Shown here: one piece after another, positions 1 to 9,968 of the stretch
Layout: each line of letters opens with the position of its first letter
How positions within the stretch are numbered: position 1 is the stretch's first letter
DNA from: Paramoeba atlantica
Lineage: Eukaryota > Discosea
Length of the DNA stretch: 35,765 nt
Reading direction: 5' to 3'
NCBI GenBank assembly: GCA_977017575.1
Contig: CDRNVI010000204.1
Coordinates: 1-35,765 of the forward strand
Position numbers and translations under genes: made by a program
The notes under the pieces: model-generated
Database searches by the model: none
What the model was told of the DNA's origin: nothing
The model's input: only the letters and a program-made list of their open reading frames with translations

Positions 1-759
1 AACAGTGATGGGAATATTTTTATTTGTGAATGGGAGGATGGTGGATTGAAAGTGAGAGATAAAGAAGGAAATGAGATGATTGAATCAACAATTCAGAAAA
101 CAATTGATTCATTTCAGTTGGAACCTATTGATGTTTCAATTGGATTGAATGATCAAATTGTTGTTCTTGATTGTTCTCAAGATTTTCGTCGAGTTGTAAT
201 ATTAAACAAAGAAGGAGAATTGATCAATTCTTTTGGATCAAAAGGTTCTAAAGATGGTCAGTTTGCGTCCCCGTGTGGGGTGGATGTGGATGAAGAAGGT
301 AGAATTATTGTTTGTGATACTTTGAATCAGCGAATTCAAGTGTTTGATAATGATGGATCTTTTCTTCATTCTTTTGGTTCAAAAGGTTCTTCTGAAGGTC
401 AATTTAATCGACCTTCTAGTGTTGGAGTTGATAGAGATGGGAATATTGTTATTTCTGATTCTTGGAATCATCGGATTCAAGTGTTTGATATTGAAGGGAA
501 TTTTATTCGATGTTTTGGAACAACGGGTGATTCTCAATTGGCCTCTCCAAAAGGTGTTGATGTGGATGGGGAAGGTAGAATTGTTGTTTGTGATAGAGGA
601 AATAGAAGAGTGAGTGTGTTTGAGAAAGATGGAACATTTCTTTTTTCATTTGGTAATCTGTACATGAAGTTTCCTCAAGGGATCGTTCTTGATTCATTTG
701 GAACAATTATTGTTGTAGATTATAAGAAAAAGTCAATTGAATTTTGGAAATCATTTTGA
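1..759 (+). CDS. TRIM-NHL paralogue A, 3' part (NHL propeller), truncated by window edge
   Basis: The reading frame is open from base 1 and ends at TGA 757-759 (252 codons), so the Met at base 46 is internal and the true start lies outside the window. The translation covers most of blade 1 (NSDGNIFICE...GGLKVRD) and blades 2-6 of an NHL propeller, with repeats of the form GQF..P.GV.VD.EG.I.V.D..N.R. It ends in IEFWKSF like paralogues B and E. Blade 5 is two residues shorter than in the other copies (GTTGDSQ against GTRGSGDSQ). By analogy with the complete paralogues, RING, B-box and coiled-coil parts should lie to the left. NHL propellers bind RNA or protein; the ligand here is unknown. The gene is tail-to-tail with paralogue B. 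Confidence 0.9.
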   Translation, partial: NSDGNIFICEWEDGGLKVRDKEGNEMIESTIQKTIDSFQLEPIDVSIGLNDQIVVLDCSQDFRRVVILNKEGELINSFGSKGSKDGQFASPCGVDVDEEGRIIVCDTLNQRIQVFDNDGSFLHSFGSKGSSEGQFNRPSSVGVDRDGNIVISDSWNHRIQVFDIEGNFIRCFGTTGDSQLASPKGVDVDGEGRIVVCDRGNRRVSVFEKDGTFLFSFGNLYMKFPQGIVLDSFGTIIVVDYKKKSIEFWKSF

Positions 760-1323
760 AAGGATTGAGAGGTTTTTCTTTTCTTTTCTTTTTTGATTTG
801 ATTTTTATTTTTGTTATTTATTGAAAACAAGAAATTGATATTTTTTTCTCTCTCTTTTCCCCCTCCTCCCCTTTTCTCCTTTTTAGTCTGTGGAGTTCTT
901 TTTCTTCCCAATTTTTCGCTTTGATTCTTCTCCTTCTTCCGCCTTTCCGCAGTCTTCTGACAGACCAAGAATACAGCGAGATTTGCGGAACTGGGGGAGA
1001 AACTCTTGATAAAGGGGATGGGGGAGCTGACAAAATGGAAATACTGAATATTCCTTATGACAAACAATGTTGATCCACACCTTTACATTCGCACCTTCAC
1101 TGAACTTTCATTTAAATTGCAATGCAATCGTCACATTGCGATTGTTGTCGCAATGTCTCTTGAACACAAATAATAAATCATTCTTGTTTTTCCCAATTCA
1201 ATTGGTCTCGAGGAATTAACGATTTTCCTCTAAAAACAAGAATAAAAAGGAAACGAAAATAACAAAAATAACAAAAATAATGACTTTTTTTTGAAAATCA
1301 AAAAAATAAACAAAACCTTCTCT
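760..1323. other. Tail-to-tail spacer between paralogues A and B
   Basis: No gene is seen. The first part is the T-rich 3' flank of A. It contains a short segment around 905-930 (CCCAATTTTTCGCTTTGATT) that recurs downstream of paralogue H at about 33578-33597, so the 3' flank was duplicated with the gene. Around 1115-1165 there are several overlapping direct and inverted copies of GCAATG/CAATCG of unknown meaning. The right part is the A-rich 3' flank of B, read on the minus strand. Confidence 0.6.
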
Positions 1324-3560
1324 TCAAAATGATTTCCAAAATTGAATTGACTTTTTCTCATAATCTGAAACAATAATTGTTCCAAATGAATCAATAACAA
1401 TCCCTTGAGGATATTTCATGTGATGTTTACCAAATGAAAAAAGAAATGTTCCATCTTTCTCAAACACACTCACTCTTTCATTTCCTCTATCACAAACAAC
1501 AATTCTACCTTCCCCATCCACATCAACACTTATTGGATAAGCGAATTGAGAAACACCTGAACCTCTTGTTCCAAAACATCGAATAAAATTCCCTTCAATA
1601 TCCATCACTTGAATTCGATGATTCCAACAATCAGAAATAACAATATTCCCATCTCTATCAACTCCAACACTGTTTGGTTGATCAAATTGACCTTCAGAAG
1701 AACCTTTTGAACCAAAAGAATGAAGAAAAGATCCATCATTATCAAACACTTGAATTTGGTGATTCAAAGTATCACAAACAATAATTCGACCTTCTTCATC
1801 CACATCCACACCACACGGACTCTTAAACTGACCATCTTCAGAACCTTTTGATCCAAAAGAATTGATCAATTCTCCTTCTTTGTTTAAGATTACAACTCGA
1901 AAAGAATCTTGAGACCAATCAAGAACAACAATTTGATCATTCAATCCAATTGAAACACCAACAGGTTTCAAATGAAGTGAATCAATTGTTTTCTGAATTG
2001 TTGATTCAATCACCTCATTTCCTTCAAAATCTCTCACTTTCAATCCATCATCATCTTCACAAATAAAAATATTCCCATCACTGTTCACACTCACTCCTAA
2101 AGGTGGATTCTTCAAAGGAAAAGAAGAAACAAAACGAAAAGAATCACCACCACTAACACCTCCTTCAGAAACAATATCAGTTGCAGTTTGAAGAAGAGTT
2201 GAAAAAAGTTGATCATCAAAAAAGAGAGAAACATCACAATCAGTTGTTGTTGTTGTTGTTGTTGTTGGTGTGTTGGATAAACGAATAATTGAATCTTTTC
2301 TTATTCTCAAATCTTCTTTCTCTAATTCTATTTCTTTCTTTTCAATTCTTTTCTTTTCTAATTTCTCTTCTAATTCTTTCATTTCTTTTTCAATCCTTTT
2401 TCTTTTCTTTTCAATCAAAACCAATCTTTTCTCCAATTTATCTCCAACCTTTACAACTTCATTCCTTTTCTCTAAAATACTTTCTTCAATCGATTTCACT
2501 TTCTCATTGTGTTGAACATGTGTTTCAAGAGCACAACGAAGACAAACAAAAGAAGAACATTGAAAACAATATCCACTGATTGTTTCAGATGGGTGTTTTG
2601 AACATTCTCTCTTCTTCAAATTCTCCAATCCCATCACTCCCACCACCCCTCCCTCCTCTTCCAATCTTCTTCTTCCACCTCCCTCAATACCATCTCTTTC
2701 ACATCGTTTGTGATTTCGAGAGAAAATAGTTGAAGTGTGAGATGGATCACAAGAATCACAAATAAACATGTTGCAAAGAGGGCAAAACATTCGAGTTTGT
2801 TCTCCACATGTTTCGAAATTCGCACATTCTGATTCATCTCCTGTTGTTTTGTTTTTTCAACTTTGAAATCACTTTCTCTCAAAAAAAGAAAGAAAAAAAA
2901 GTGAGAGTTCAAAAAAAGAAAGAAAGAAAGAAAACCTGGTTGGTGGGAGAAAGAGATCAAATTTGAAGAAAGAAGAACATCAATTGTTTCTGGAATCAAA
3001 TAATTCATCGAAAGTGTTTCAATACTTTCACATTCGTTCATTTCTCTACAAACTGGACATTTCACTCCTTTCAAAGAAGAAATGGGAGAGGGAGAAGGGG
3101 AAGAAGGAGAAGAAGAGGAAGAAGAATAAGAAGGATTTTGAAGAAGAAAGAGTTTGTTAAGACAAAGAGAACAAAAAGAAAGAGCACAACAAGGTAACAA
3201 CCTTGGTTCTTTTTCCCAACTCATCAATTCCAAACATATTCCACATTCAAATCTTTTCTTTTTCTCTTCTTCTTCCTTTCTTCTTCTTTTCATCATCTCT
3301 TCTTCTCTTTCTCTTTCTCTTTCTTCCTCTCCTTCTCCTTCATTTTGTCCCACTTGTTGTTCTCTCTTTCCAAGAACATCTTCATTTCTTCTTTCTCTTT
3401 GTTCTTTTTCACCAACATTGTCATCTTCAATTACAACAACAACATCAACATCATCTTCTTTGTCTTTCTTTCCTCTTTTGGTTTTTCTCTTTTTCTCACT
3501 TTCTAATTCTGTTCCTTGTTCTTCTCCTCCTCTTTTTCTCTTTCCTCTTTTTTCACTCAT
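1324..3560 (-). CDS. TRIM-NHL paralogue B: RING, B-boxes, coiled coil, NHL propeller
   Basis: Two exons, 3560-2936 and 2840-1324, give 713 residues. The 95-bp GT-AG intron (2841-2935) is not a multiple of three, so splicing is required. I chose ATG 3560 because the sequence MSEKRGKRKRGG is shared with E and F. Residues 1-100 are Lys/Arg/Glu-rich with likely nuclear-localisation patches. A RING finger follows (CGIC ... PCCALSFCSLC ... CPVC) with a Ser-rich loop. Exon 2 starts with a B-box-1-like cluster (FETCGEQTRMFCPLC), then a textbook B-box 2 (CSKH ... CFQC ... CLRC ... H..H). A coiled coil (about 60 residues of EKKRIEKE type), a poly-Thr linker and six NHL blades follow. The family norm is E3 ubiquitin ligase activity with the propeller as substrate or RNA receptor; here that is inference. 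The gene is head-to-head with C and tail-to-tail with A. Confidence 0.9.
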
Positions 3561-4877
3561 TTTGTCTCTGTGTGGGGTAAAGAAATCAATCAACAAAAAA
3601 AGAAAGAAAAGAAAAGAAAAAAACAAACATTCTCTTCACCAAAGTTGAGAAAACAAAGATCAAAGACAAAGAACAAACAAAAACACCTTCCCAAAAGAAT
3701 GAACTCAAAAGAGATAGAGTGCGAGAGTGTGAGAGAAGAGGATCAACAATCAAGAAAATCGAGATGTCCCCCACAAAGCCACAAAGACACAAGAGAGAGA
3801 GAGAGAAAAAGGTTTCTGACAATTTTTCAATAAATTGAGATAAAAAAAAGAATAAAGAAGAAAAATGAAAATACAAACATCTCTCTCAGGGAAAGGATTT
3901 TTTGTTTTCAAAGAAAGAAAGAGAAGAGAAAAGAGTCCTCTCCCCCAAAAACAAAAAAGAAAACACCGATTCTTAGAGAATGTCCTCCAAAGAGAGAGAG
4001 AAAGAAAGAGGTCTGACAATTTTTTTTTTCAAAAATGGAGCAAAAAAAAGAGAAAAAAGAAAATAAAAAATACAAACCACTCCCTCAAAAAGTCAAGAAA
4101 GGATTCTTTGGCAAAGGAGAAGAAAAAGAAAGAGAAAAATCCAAACAAAAATATGAGAGAACGAGATCCCAAAAAACCTCAAAAAGAAGAAAGACAAAAC
4201 AACACAACCCCAAAAAAGAGAGGCACAAGAAACGAAATGAGAGAGAAGAGAGAAGAGAGAAGAGAGAGAAGAGAGAAGAGAGAGAGAAGGGAGAGAGAAG
4301 AGAGAAAAGAGAGAAGAGAGAGGGAAAAACGAAAAAGAAAAAGTTTTTGGGTGTTTTTGTGATATTTTTTTCAGAGAGAGGTTTAAAAAGTTTTGAATCC
4401 TCTTTTCATACCCTTCCTTTTTTTTCTCTTGTTCTTTTCTGTTTTTTTCTTTTGTTCGCTTTTCTTTCTTCCACAGTGCTTGTTTTTGTCTCTCTTGTTC
4501 TTCTTTCTTTGTCTTTTTCTTAGTCTCTCGTTCTTCTTTCTTTCTCGTCTTTCTGTTGGTTCTCTCTCTCTCTTGATTTCAGTGTCACTTTTTTCATCTT
4601 TATTGTGTTCCTCTTTTTTTCTGTTTTTCTGTTTTTGTCTCTCTTGTTCTTTCTTTCTTTGTCTCTTTTTTCCTTTTGTTCGCTTTTCTTTCTTCCCCAG
4701 TGCTTGTTTTTGTTTCTCTCTGTCTTTTTCCTTTCCCTCCTTGAGTTGTTTGTATTTCCAAAATATTCTTTAAAATTCCTTTCATCTCTTAAGATCTTTC
4801 TGCAGCTCTGAGCGCTCCCTCTTTCAGAAAAAAGTTCATTTGTTTTCAAATTGTTTTGATTTTAGAGCCAAAAGATA
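3561..4877. promoter_or_regulatory. Head-to-head spacer of B and C with purine-to-pyrimidine strand switch
   Basis: No gene is seen; long Lys/Glu- or Phe/Ser-rich open frames here are low-complexity artefacts. On the + strand the left half (about 3590-4345) is GA-rich and the right half (about 4380-4760) is CT-rich, so each gene is preceded by pyrimidines on its own sense strand. At the switch lies a non-repetitive core (4324-4425, containing TTTGTGATATTTTTTTCAG and AGGTTTAAAAAGTTTTGAAT) that recurs at 19978-20071 and, inverted, at 30594-30695. Two imperfect ~200-bp units (about 3770-3965 and 3990-4150) repeat the same order: TCTGACAATTTTT, an A-rich stretch, then ATACAAAC and AAAGGATT. A shared bidirectional promoter is my inference. 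Confidence 0.55.
4324..4425 (+). repeat. Conserved intergenic core, copy 1
   Basis: This ~100-bp segment marks the point where the strand composition flips between B and C. It matches 19978-20071 in the same orientation and 30594-30695 in inverted orientation, nearly base for base in the AGGTTTAAAAAGTTTTGAAT stretch. It is the only complex sequence in the middle of the spacer and is the best candidate for a shared promoter or other control element. Confidence 0.7.
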
Positions 4878-6024
4878 ATGAGTGGACAACAAGGAAAGAG
4901 AAAGAGAGAAGTGGTGAGAACTGAAAGTGAGGAGGAGAAACGAATTTCAAAAAGAGGGAAGAAAGAACAACTTGATGATGGTCTAGAACAGAGAGAAAAA
5001 AGAAGTGAGGATGTCTCTTTCTCCAATGAATCAGGTTTTTTTTTAGAAAAGAAAAGAGTTGAAAGAAAACAACTGATTCTGATCTTCCTCTTTTTTTTTT
5101 GATGATCAACTTTTTTCAACTCTTCTTCAAACTGCAAATGATATTGTTTCTGAAGGAGGTGTTGTTGGATTACTCAAACCAAAGAAAGGGGTGATTTGTT
5201 GTGATGGTGGTGGTGATTCATCTCGTTTCGTTTCTTCTTTTCCTTTGAAGCAAGAAGTTTTAGGAGTGAGTGTGAACAGTGATGGGAATATTTTTGTTTG
5301 TGAAGGACCGCGTGGATTGAAAGTAAGAGATAAAGAAGGAAATGAAATTAAATCATTTCAGAAAACAATTGACTCTCTTCAGTTGGAACCTGTTGATGTT
5401 TCAATTGGATTGAATGATCAAATTGTTGTTCTTGATCATTCTCAAGATTCTTTTCGAGTTGTAATGTTAAACAAAGAAGGAGAATTGATCAAATCTTTTG
5501 GATCAAAAGGTTCTAAAGATGGTCAGTTTAATGGACCGTGTGGGGTGGGTGTGGATGAAGAAGGTAGAATTATTGTTGCTGATACCGAAAATAATCGAAT
5601 TGAAGTGTTTGATACTGATGGATCTTTTCTTCATTCTTTTGGTTCAAAAGGTTCTTCTGAAGGTCAATTTGACCAACCAAACAGCGTCGGAGTTGATAGA
5701 GATGGGAATATTGTTATTTGTGATAGTTGGAATCATCGGATTCAAGTGATGGATATTGAAGGGAATTTTATTCGATGCTTTGGAACAAGAGGTTCAGGTG
5801 TTTCTCAATTAAAGTCTCCAAAAAGTGTTGATGTGGATGGGGAAGGTAGAATTGTTGTTTGTGATTCAGGAAATGGAAGAGTGAGTGTGTTTGAGAAAGA
5901 TGGAACATTTCTTTTTTCATTTGGTAAACGCCACTTGAAAGGACCTTTTGGGGTTGTTATTGATTCATTTGGATCGATTCTTGTTTCAGATTGGCGGAAA
6001 AAGTCAATTGAATTGTGGAAATAA
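4878..6024 (+). CDS. Headless TRIM-NHL paralogue C: basic tail joined to NHL propeller
   Basis: The start MSGQQGKRKREV corresponds to the N terminus of the full-length paralogues, and the tail runs to about KRSEDV. RING, B-boxes and coiled coil are then missing, and homology resumes in the linker (DDQLFSTLLQTAND) and six NHL blades ending at TAA 6022-6024. The tail and the propeller lie in different frames. However, the ancestral-looking donor (AATCAG|GT at 5034/5035) and an AG at 5154-5155 would remove 121 bp and join them in the correct phase, giving 341 residues (4878-5034 plus 5156-6024). Alternatives are a pseudogene, or an NHL-only protein from ATG 5191. If expressed it would bind ligand without ligase domains, a possible decoy. 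It is head-to-head with B and tail-to-tail with D. Confidence 0.65.
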
Positions 6025-6485
6025 TTTTTCAGAGAGGTTTGTTTTTTCATTTTCTTTTCTCTTTTTTGATTTTCTTTTGTTTTTTTTGTCATTTTTATTT
6101 TTATTTCTTATTTTGTTTTCTTTTTTCTGATTTTGGAAAATGAAAGAAGAATCTAATTTTTGCTCTCTCCATCCTCCCCTCCCCTCTCTCCCTTCTTTTT
6201 TATTTTAGTCTCTGTGGTCTCAATCATCTTCTTCAATTTCGATCTTCACACTTTCCTTCATTTCTCAGTTCTGGGACAATCTTCTCATTTTTGTTGTGTC
6301 TCTCATTTCACAGAACCAAGTTTTTAAAAAAAAATATTTTAGTTTTGTTGTCTTGCAAATAGATATTTTGTTTTTTGTCTTTTGTCGATTTTTGTTGGGG
6401 TTTCCCTGGGAGACGAGTTCAAAAGAGATAGAATAAGAAATGAAAACAAGACCGAAAGAGCACCCCAATGGATTGGAAGAAACCA
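6025..6485. other. Tail-to-tail spacer between paralogues C and D
   Basis: No gene is seen. The left part is a T-rich 3' flank like that of the other paralogues, including the TTTTAGTCTCTG stretch near 6204 that also occurs after H (about 33535). The right part (6240-6480) is unique sequence with no recognisable feature. Confidence 0.5.
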
Positions 6486-8244
6486 TTATTTCCACCATTC
6501 AATTACTTTTTCCTCCTTGTCAACAACAATAATGGACCCAAAAGAATCAAGAACAATCCCACGAGGTCTTTTCATGTGATGTTTACCAAATGAAAAAAGA
6601 AATGTTCCATCTTTCTCAAACACACTCACTCTTTCATTTTTCCATTCAGAAACAACAATTCTACCTTTCCCATCCACATCAACACTTCTTGGACACTCCA
6701 ATTGAGAATCACCTGAACCTCTTGTTCCAAAACATCGAATAAAATTCCCTTCAATATCCATCACTTGAATCCGATGATTCCAATAATCACAAATAACAAT
6801 ATTCCCATCCCCATCAACTGTAACAGCATAAGGTTTGTTAAACCGACCTTCAGAAGAACCTTTCGAACCAAAAGAACGAAGAAAAGATCCATCATTATCA
6901 AACACTTGAATTCGATGATTGAAAGTATCTGCAACAATAATTCGACCTTCTTCATCTACCCCAACTCCCCATGGTCCACTAAATTGACCATCTTTAGAAC
7001 CTCTTGATCCAAAAGATTTGATCAATTCTCCTTCTTTGTTCAATATTACAACTCTCCTCGATTTTGACCAATCAAGAACAACAATTTGATCATTCAATCC
7101 AATTGAAACATCAATAGGTTCCAATTGAAGTGAATCAATTGTTTTCTGAATTGTTTCAATTGTGTTCCCTTCTTTATCTCTCACTCTCAATCCATCATTT
7201 TCACAAAGAAAAAAAACCCCATCTCTGTTCACACTCACTCCAAAAGGTTCATCCTTCAAAGGAAAAGAAGAAATAAAACGAAAAGAATCACCACCACCAT
7301 CACAACAAATCACTCCTTTCTTTGGTTTTGGGAATAATCCAACTTCAGAAAGAATCTCATTTGCAGTTTGAAGAAGAATCGAAAAAAGTTGATCATCAAA
7401 AAAAAGAGAAGGATTAGTTGTTGTTGGGGTGTTGGATAAACGAATAATTGAATCTTTTCTGATTCTCAAATCTTCTTTCTCTAATTCTATTTCTTTCTTT
7501 TCAATTCTTTTCTTTTCTAATTTCTCTTCTAATTCTTTCATTTCTTTTTCAATCCTTTTTCTTTTCTCTTCAATCTCAATCAATCTTCGGTCCAATCGAT
7601 CTCCAATCTTTACAACTTTATCCCTTTTCTTCAATACACTCTCTTCAATCGATTTCACTTTCACTTTGTGTTTAACATGAGTTTCAAGAATACAACGAAT
7701 ACAAACAAAAAGAGAACATTGAAAACAATATCCACTGATTGTTTCAGATGGGTGTTTTGGACATTCTTTCATCAACTCATTCCATCTCTCATCACTCCCA
7801 TCTCTCCCATCAGTCCTTGAAAAGTTGATCTTGGTTCGTTGTTCACGTTTGTGATTTCGAATGAAAATAGAAGAAGTGTGAGACGGATCACAGGAATCAC
7901 AGATCAACATATTACAACTGGGGCAGAACATTTCAGTTCGTTCTCCACACGTTTCAAAATTCACACATTCTGATTCATCTCCTGTTTTTTTATGTTTTTC
8001 AATCAAAACTGAATTTGAGAAAAGAAGAAAAAAGGGGAAAATGAAAAAAAAAAAGGAACCTGGTTGGGATAAAGAGATCAAATTTGAAGAAAGAAGAACA
8101 TCAATCGTTTCCGGAATTAAGTAATTCATCACAAATATCTCAATGCTTTCACATTCGTTCACTTGACTGCAAACTGGACATTTCACTCCTTTCAAAGAGG
8201 ATGAAGAAAAAGACGAAGAGGAAGAGGGAGAGGGAGAAGGGGAA

Positions 8245-8275
<31 letters not shown>

Positions 8276-8693
8276 GATTTTGAAGAAGGAAGAGGTTGTT
8301 AAGACAAAGAGTACAAAAAGAAAGACCACAACAAGGTAACAACCTTGGTTCTTTTTCCCAACTCATCAATTCCAAACATATTCCACATTCAAATCTTTTC
8401 TTTTTCTCTTCTTCTTCCTTTCTCCTCTTCACCACTACTTCTTCTCTTTCTCTTTCTCCTTCATTTCCTCCCACTTCTTGTTCTCTCTTTCCAAGAATAT
8501 CCTCAATTCTTCTTTCTCTTTGTTCTATTTTATCATCCTCTTCTTCAATCACATCAACATCAACATCAACATCATCACAATCTGTTGTTTGATCTCTTCG
8601 TTCTTTTTCGTCATCACTTTTTCTTTCAATTTTTCTTTTCTTTCCCTCACTCTCACTTTCGACTCCTTCTCTCTTTCTCTTTCCCTCACTCAT
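6486..8693 (-). CDS. TRIM-NHL paralogue D
   Basis: The frame is open from ATG 8693 to TAA 6486-6488 (735 codons), but the family intron is present at 7982-8059 (78 bp, GT-AG). Exons 8693-8060 and 7981-6486 give 709 residues. Because the intron is a multiple of three without stops, retention would add 26 residues between RING and B-box regions. Domains in order: basic tail, RING (CGIC ... PCCGLSFCTLC ... CPVC) with the longest Ser/Pro loop of the family, B-box-1-like cluster, B-box 2 (CPKH ... CFQC ... CIRC ... H..H), coiled coil, short Thr linker (TPTTNPSLFF) and six NHL blades. It is the most divergent copy in the propeller face (for example SEWKNERV and VDKEEKVIEWW). The 5' end faces the LUC7-like gene across 300 bp. 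Confidence 0.9.
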
Positions 8694-8993
8694 TCAGATA
8701 TCAACAAAAAAAGATCTGAATCAAGAATTGTTGTTGGTAAGAAAAGAGAAGAAAAAACACCTGAAAAGAAAAAAACAAACATCAGAAACAAAGAATCAAG
8801 AGAAGGGAGATAATTTTGTGGGAGAAAAGCTCGTCGAGTCGAGAATAAAGAAGCGGTCAAAAAAAAAGAAGAAAAAACCAAACTCTTAGAGAAGAGAAAA
8901 GTGAAAAAAGCCAACAAAAAAAAGAGCCAGTGGCCATTTTTTAGAGTTCTTTTTTTAGCTTTTTTCTATTTCTTTTTCTGTTTGTTTTTTCAA
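8694..8993. other. Divergent spacer between paralogue D and the LUC7-like gene
   Basis: This 300-bp region must hold the promoters of both genes. The left part is A/G-rich like the upstream regions of the other TRIM-NHL genes, and the right part ends in a pyrimidine-rich run just before ATG 8994. The conserved intergenic core found at 4324-4425 is not visible here. Confidence 0.5.
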
Positions 8994-9831
8994 ATGGACG
9001 AAAATCGTGTGTTGTTGGACCAGTTGATGGGGATCGACAGAACTGGAGACCTTCTTGAAACGAATGAGGTTCTCAGGATCGATGATCCTGATGTTTGTAA
9101 AAACTATTTGTGTGGATTCTGTCTTCCTGAACTTTTTGCCAATACAAAGAGCGCGCTCGGTTTGCCTTTTGTTGTTGTTTTCTTCTTTCTGTTTCTGTTT
9201 CTGAGGGGCACTGACTCCCCTTTTTTTTTTGTCTTAGAGCCTTGTTTGAAAAAACATGATCATTTTCTTCAACAAGAATATCAACAGATGCTTGCACTTG
9301 GAAAAACCACCGAATACGGTTATGAGTTTGATTTTCTTCAAGAACTCGAGGCTCTCGTTAAAGTTCGAGATCGAAAGTTTTTTTCTTCTTTGTTTTTTCC
9401 CTTTTTCTTCTTTTGTTTTTGAAAGGAAAAAACTGACTTTGATTCTTCAAAGGGTCAAGCAAATCAAAGAAAGAATCGGAGAAGACAAGGTAGGGTTCTC
9501 GTTCTTGAGCCGCTTCTACATTTTTTCAAAAAATTGAGAGCTTTTTCACAGAATCAACCTGATGTTCTCACTCTGAAAGTTTGTGAGGAATGTGGAGGGA
9601 TAATGGCTTCAAACGACTCAGAAGATCGAATTCAAAGTCATCTACAAGGAAAACATCATCTTGGTTTTGTTCGAATTTGCGAAACAATTAAAGAACTGAA
9701 GGTTTTCTTTTCATTTTTGTCTTGTTTTTCTTTGTTTTTTTTTTGGTGGTTGTTGTTGCTTTAATTTTTCATGGTAGATGGTGAATCTCAAACCTGCAAA
9801 GAGAGAGGCTGGTGGTTCTGATGAGTCTTGA
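8994..9831 (+). CDS. LUC7-like U1 snRNP splicing factor, short form
   Basis: Five exons (8994-9159, 9238-9376, 9453-9489, 9552-9701, 9778-9831) with GT-AG introns and consistent phases give 181 residues. The N terminus (LLDQLMGIDR) and the zinc finger VCKNYLCGFCLPELFANTKS ... C...H match the LUC7 family. The second finger, KVCEECGGIMASNDSEDR followed by HLQGKHHLG, is the C2H2 finger of the family. LUC7 proteins sit in the U1 snRNP and help choose 5' splice sites, which suits an intron-dense genome. The usual length is 260 or more; the helical segment between the fingers is much shorter here and the C-terminal RS tail is missing. I may have missed a small exon near 9490-9551. The gene is convergent with the 14-3-3 gene. 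Confidence 0.88.
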
Positions 9832-9968
9832 CTCAAAGAAAAGCAGGAAAAGAGAAGCAATTTATTTTTTTGCAGGTTTGATATTCACTTTCCTGGACCT
9901 TGGTTTCCCTTTTGCCTGAGAGATGAAAAGGGTGAGAAAAAGAAAAGAACCAACAAAAAAAGAAGAGG

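Noticed and set aside
1115-1165. Overlapping GCAATG/CAATCG repeats as a structured RNA or protein-binding array
   Set aside because: The repeats are short and irregular, and the same sequence is not seen in the other tail-to-tail spacers.
3154-3833. Phe/Ser/Leu-rich open frames opposite the TRIM-NHL exons, looking like membrane proteins
   Set aside because: They are antisense shadows of the Lys/Glu-rich tail and Ser-rich RING loop and recur wherever those coding repeats occur.
3865-4523. Long Lys/Arg/Glu-rich open frames in the B-C spacer
   Set aside because: They are translations of GA-repeat sequence; several frames are open at once, they are not conserved between copies of the spacer, and no start context or domain supports them.
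5191-6024. Paralogue C as an NHL-only gene starting at Met 5191
   Set aside because: This Met is the conserved internal position before ICCDGGG in the linker of every copy; the family start at 4878 plus a phase-consistent intron is the better model, though the short form cannot be excluded.
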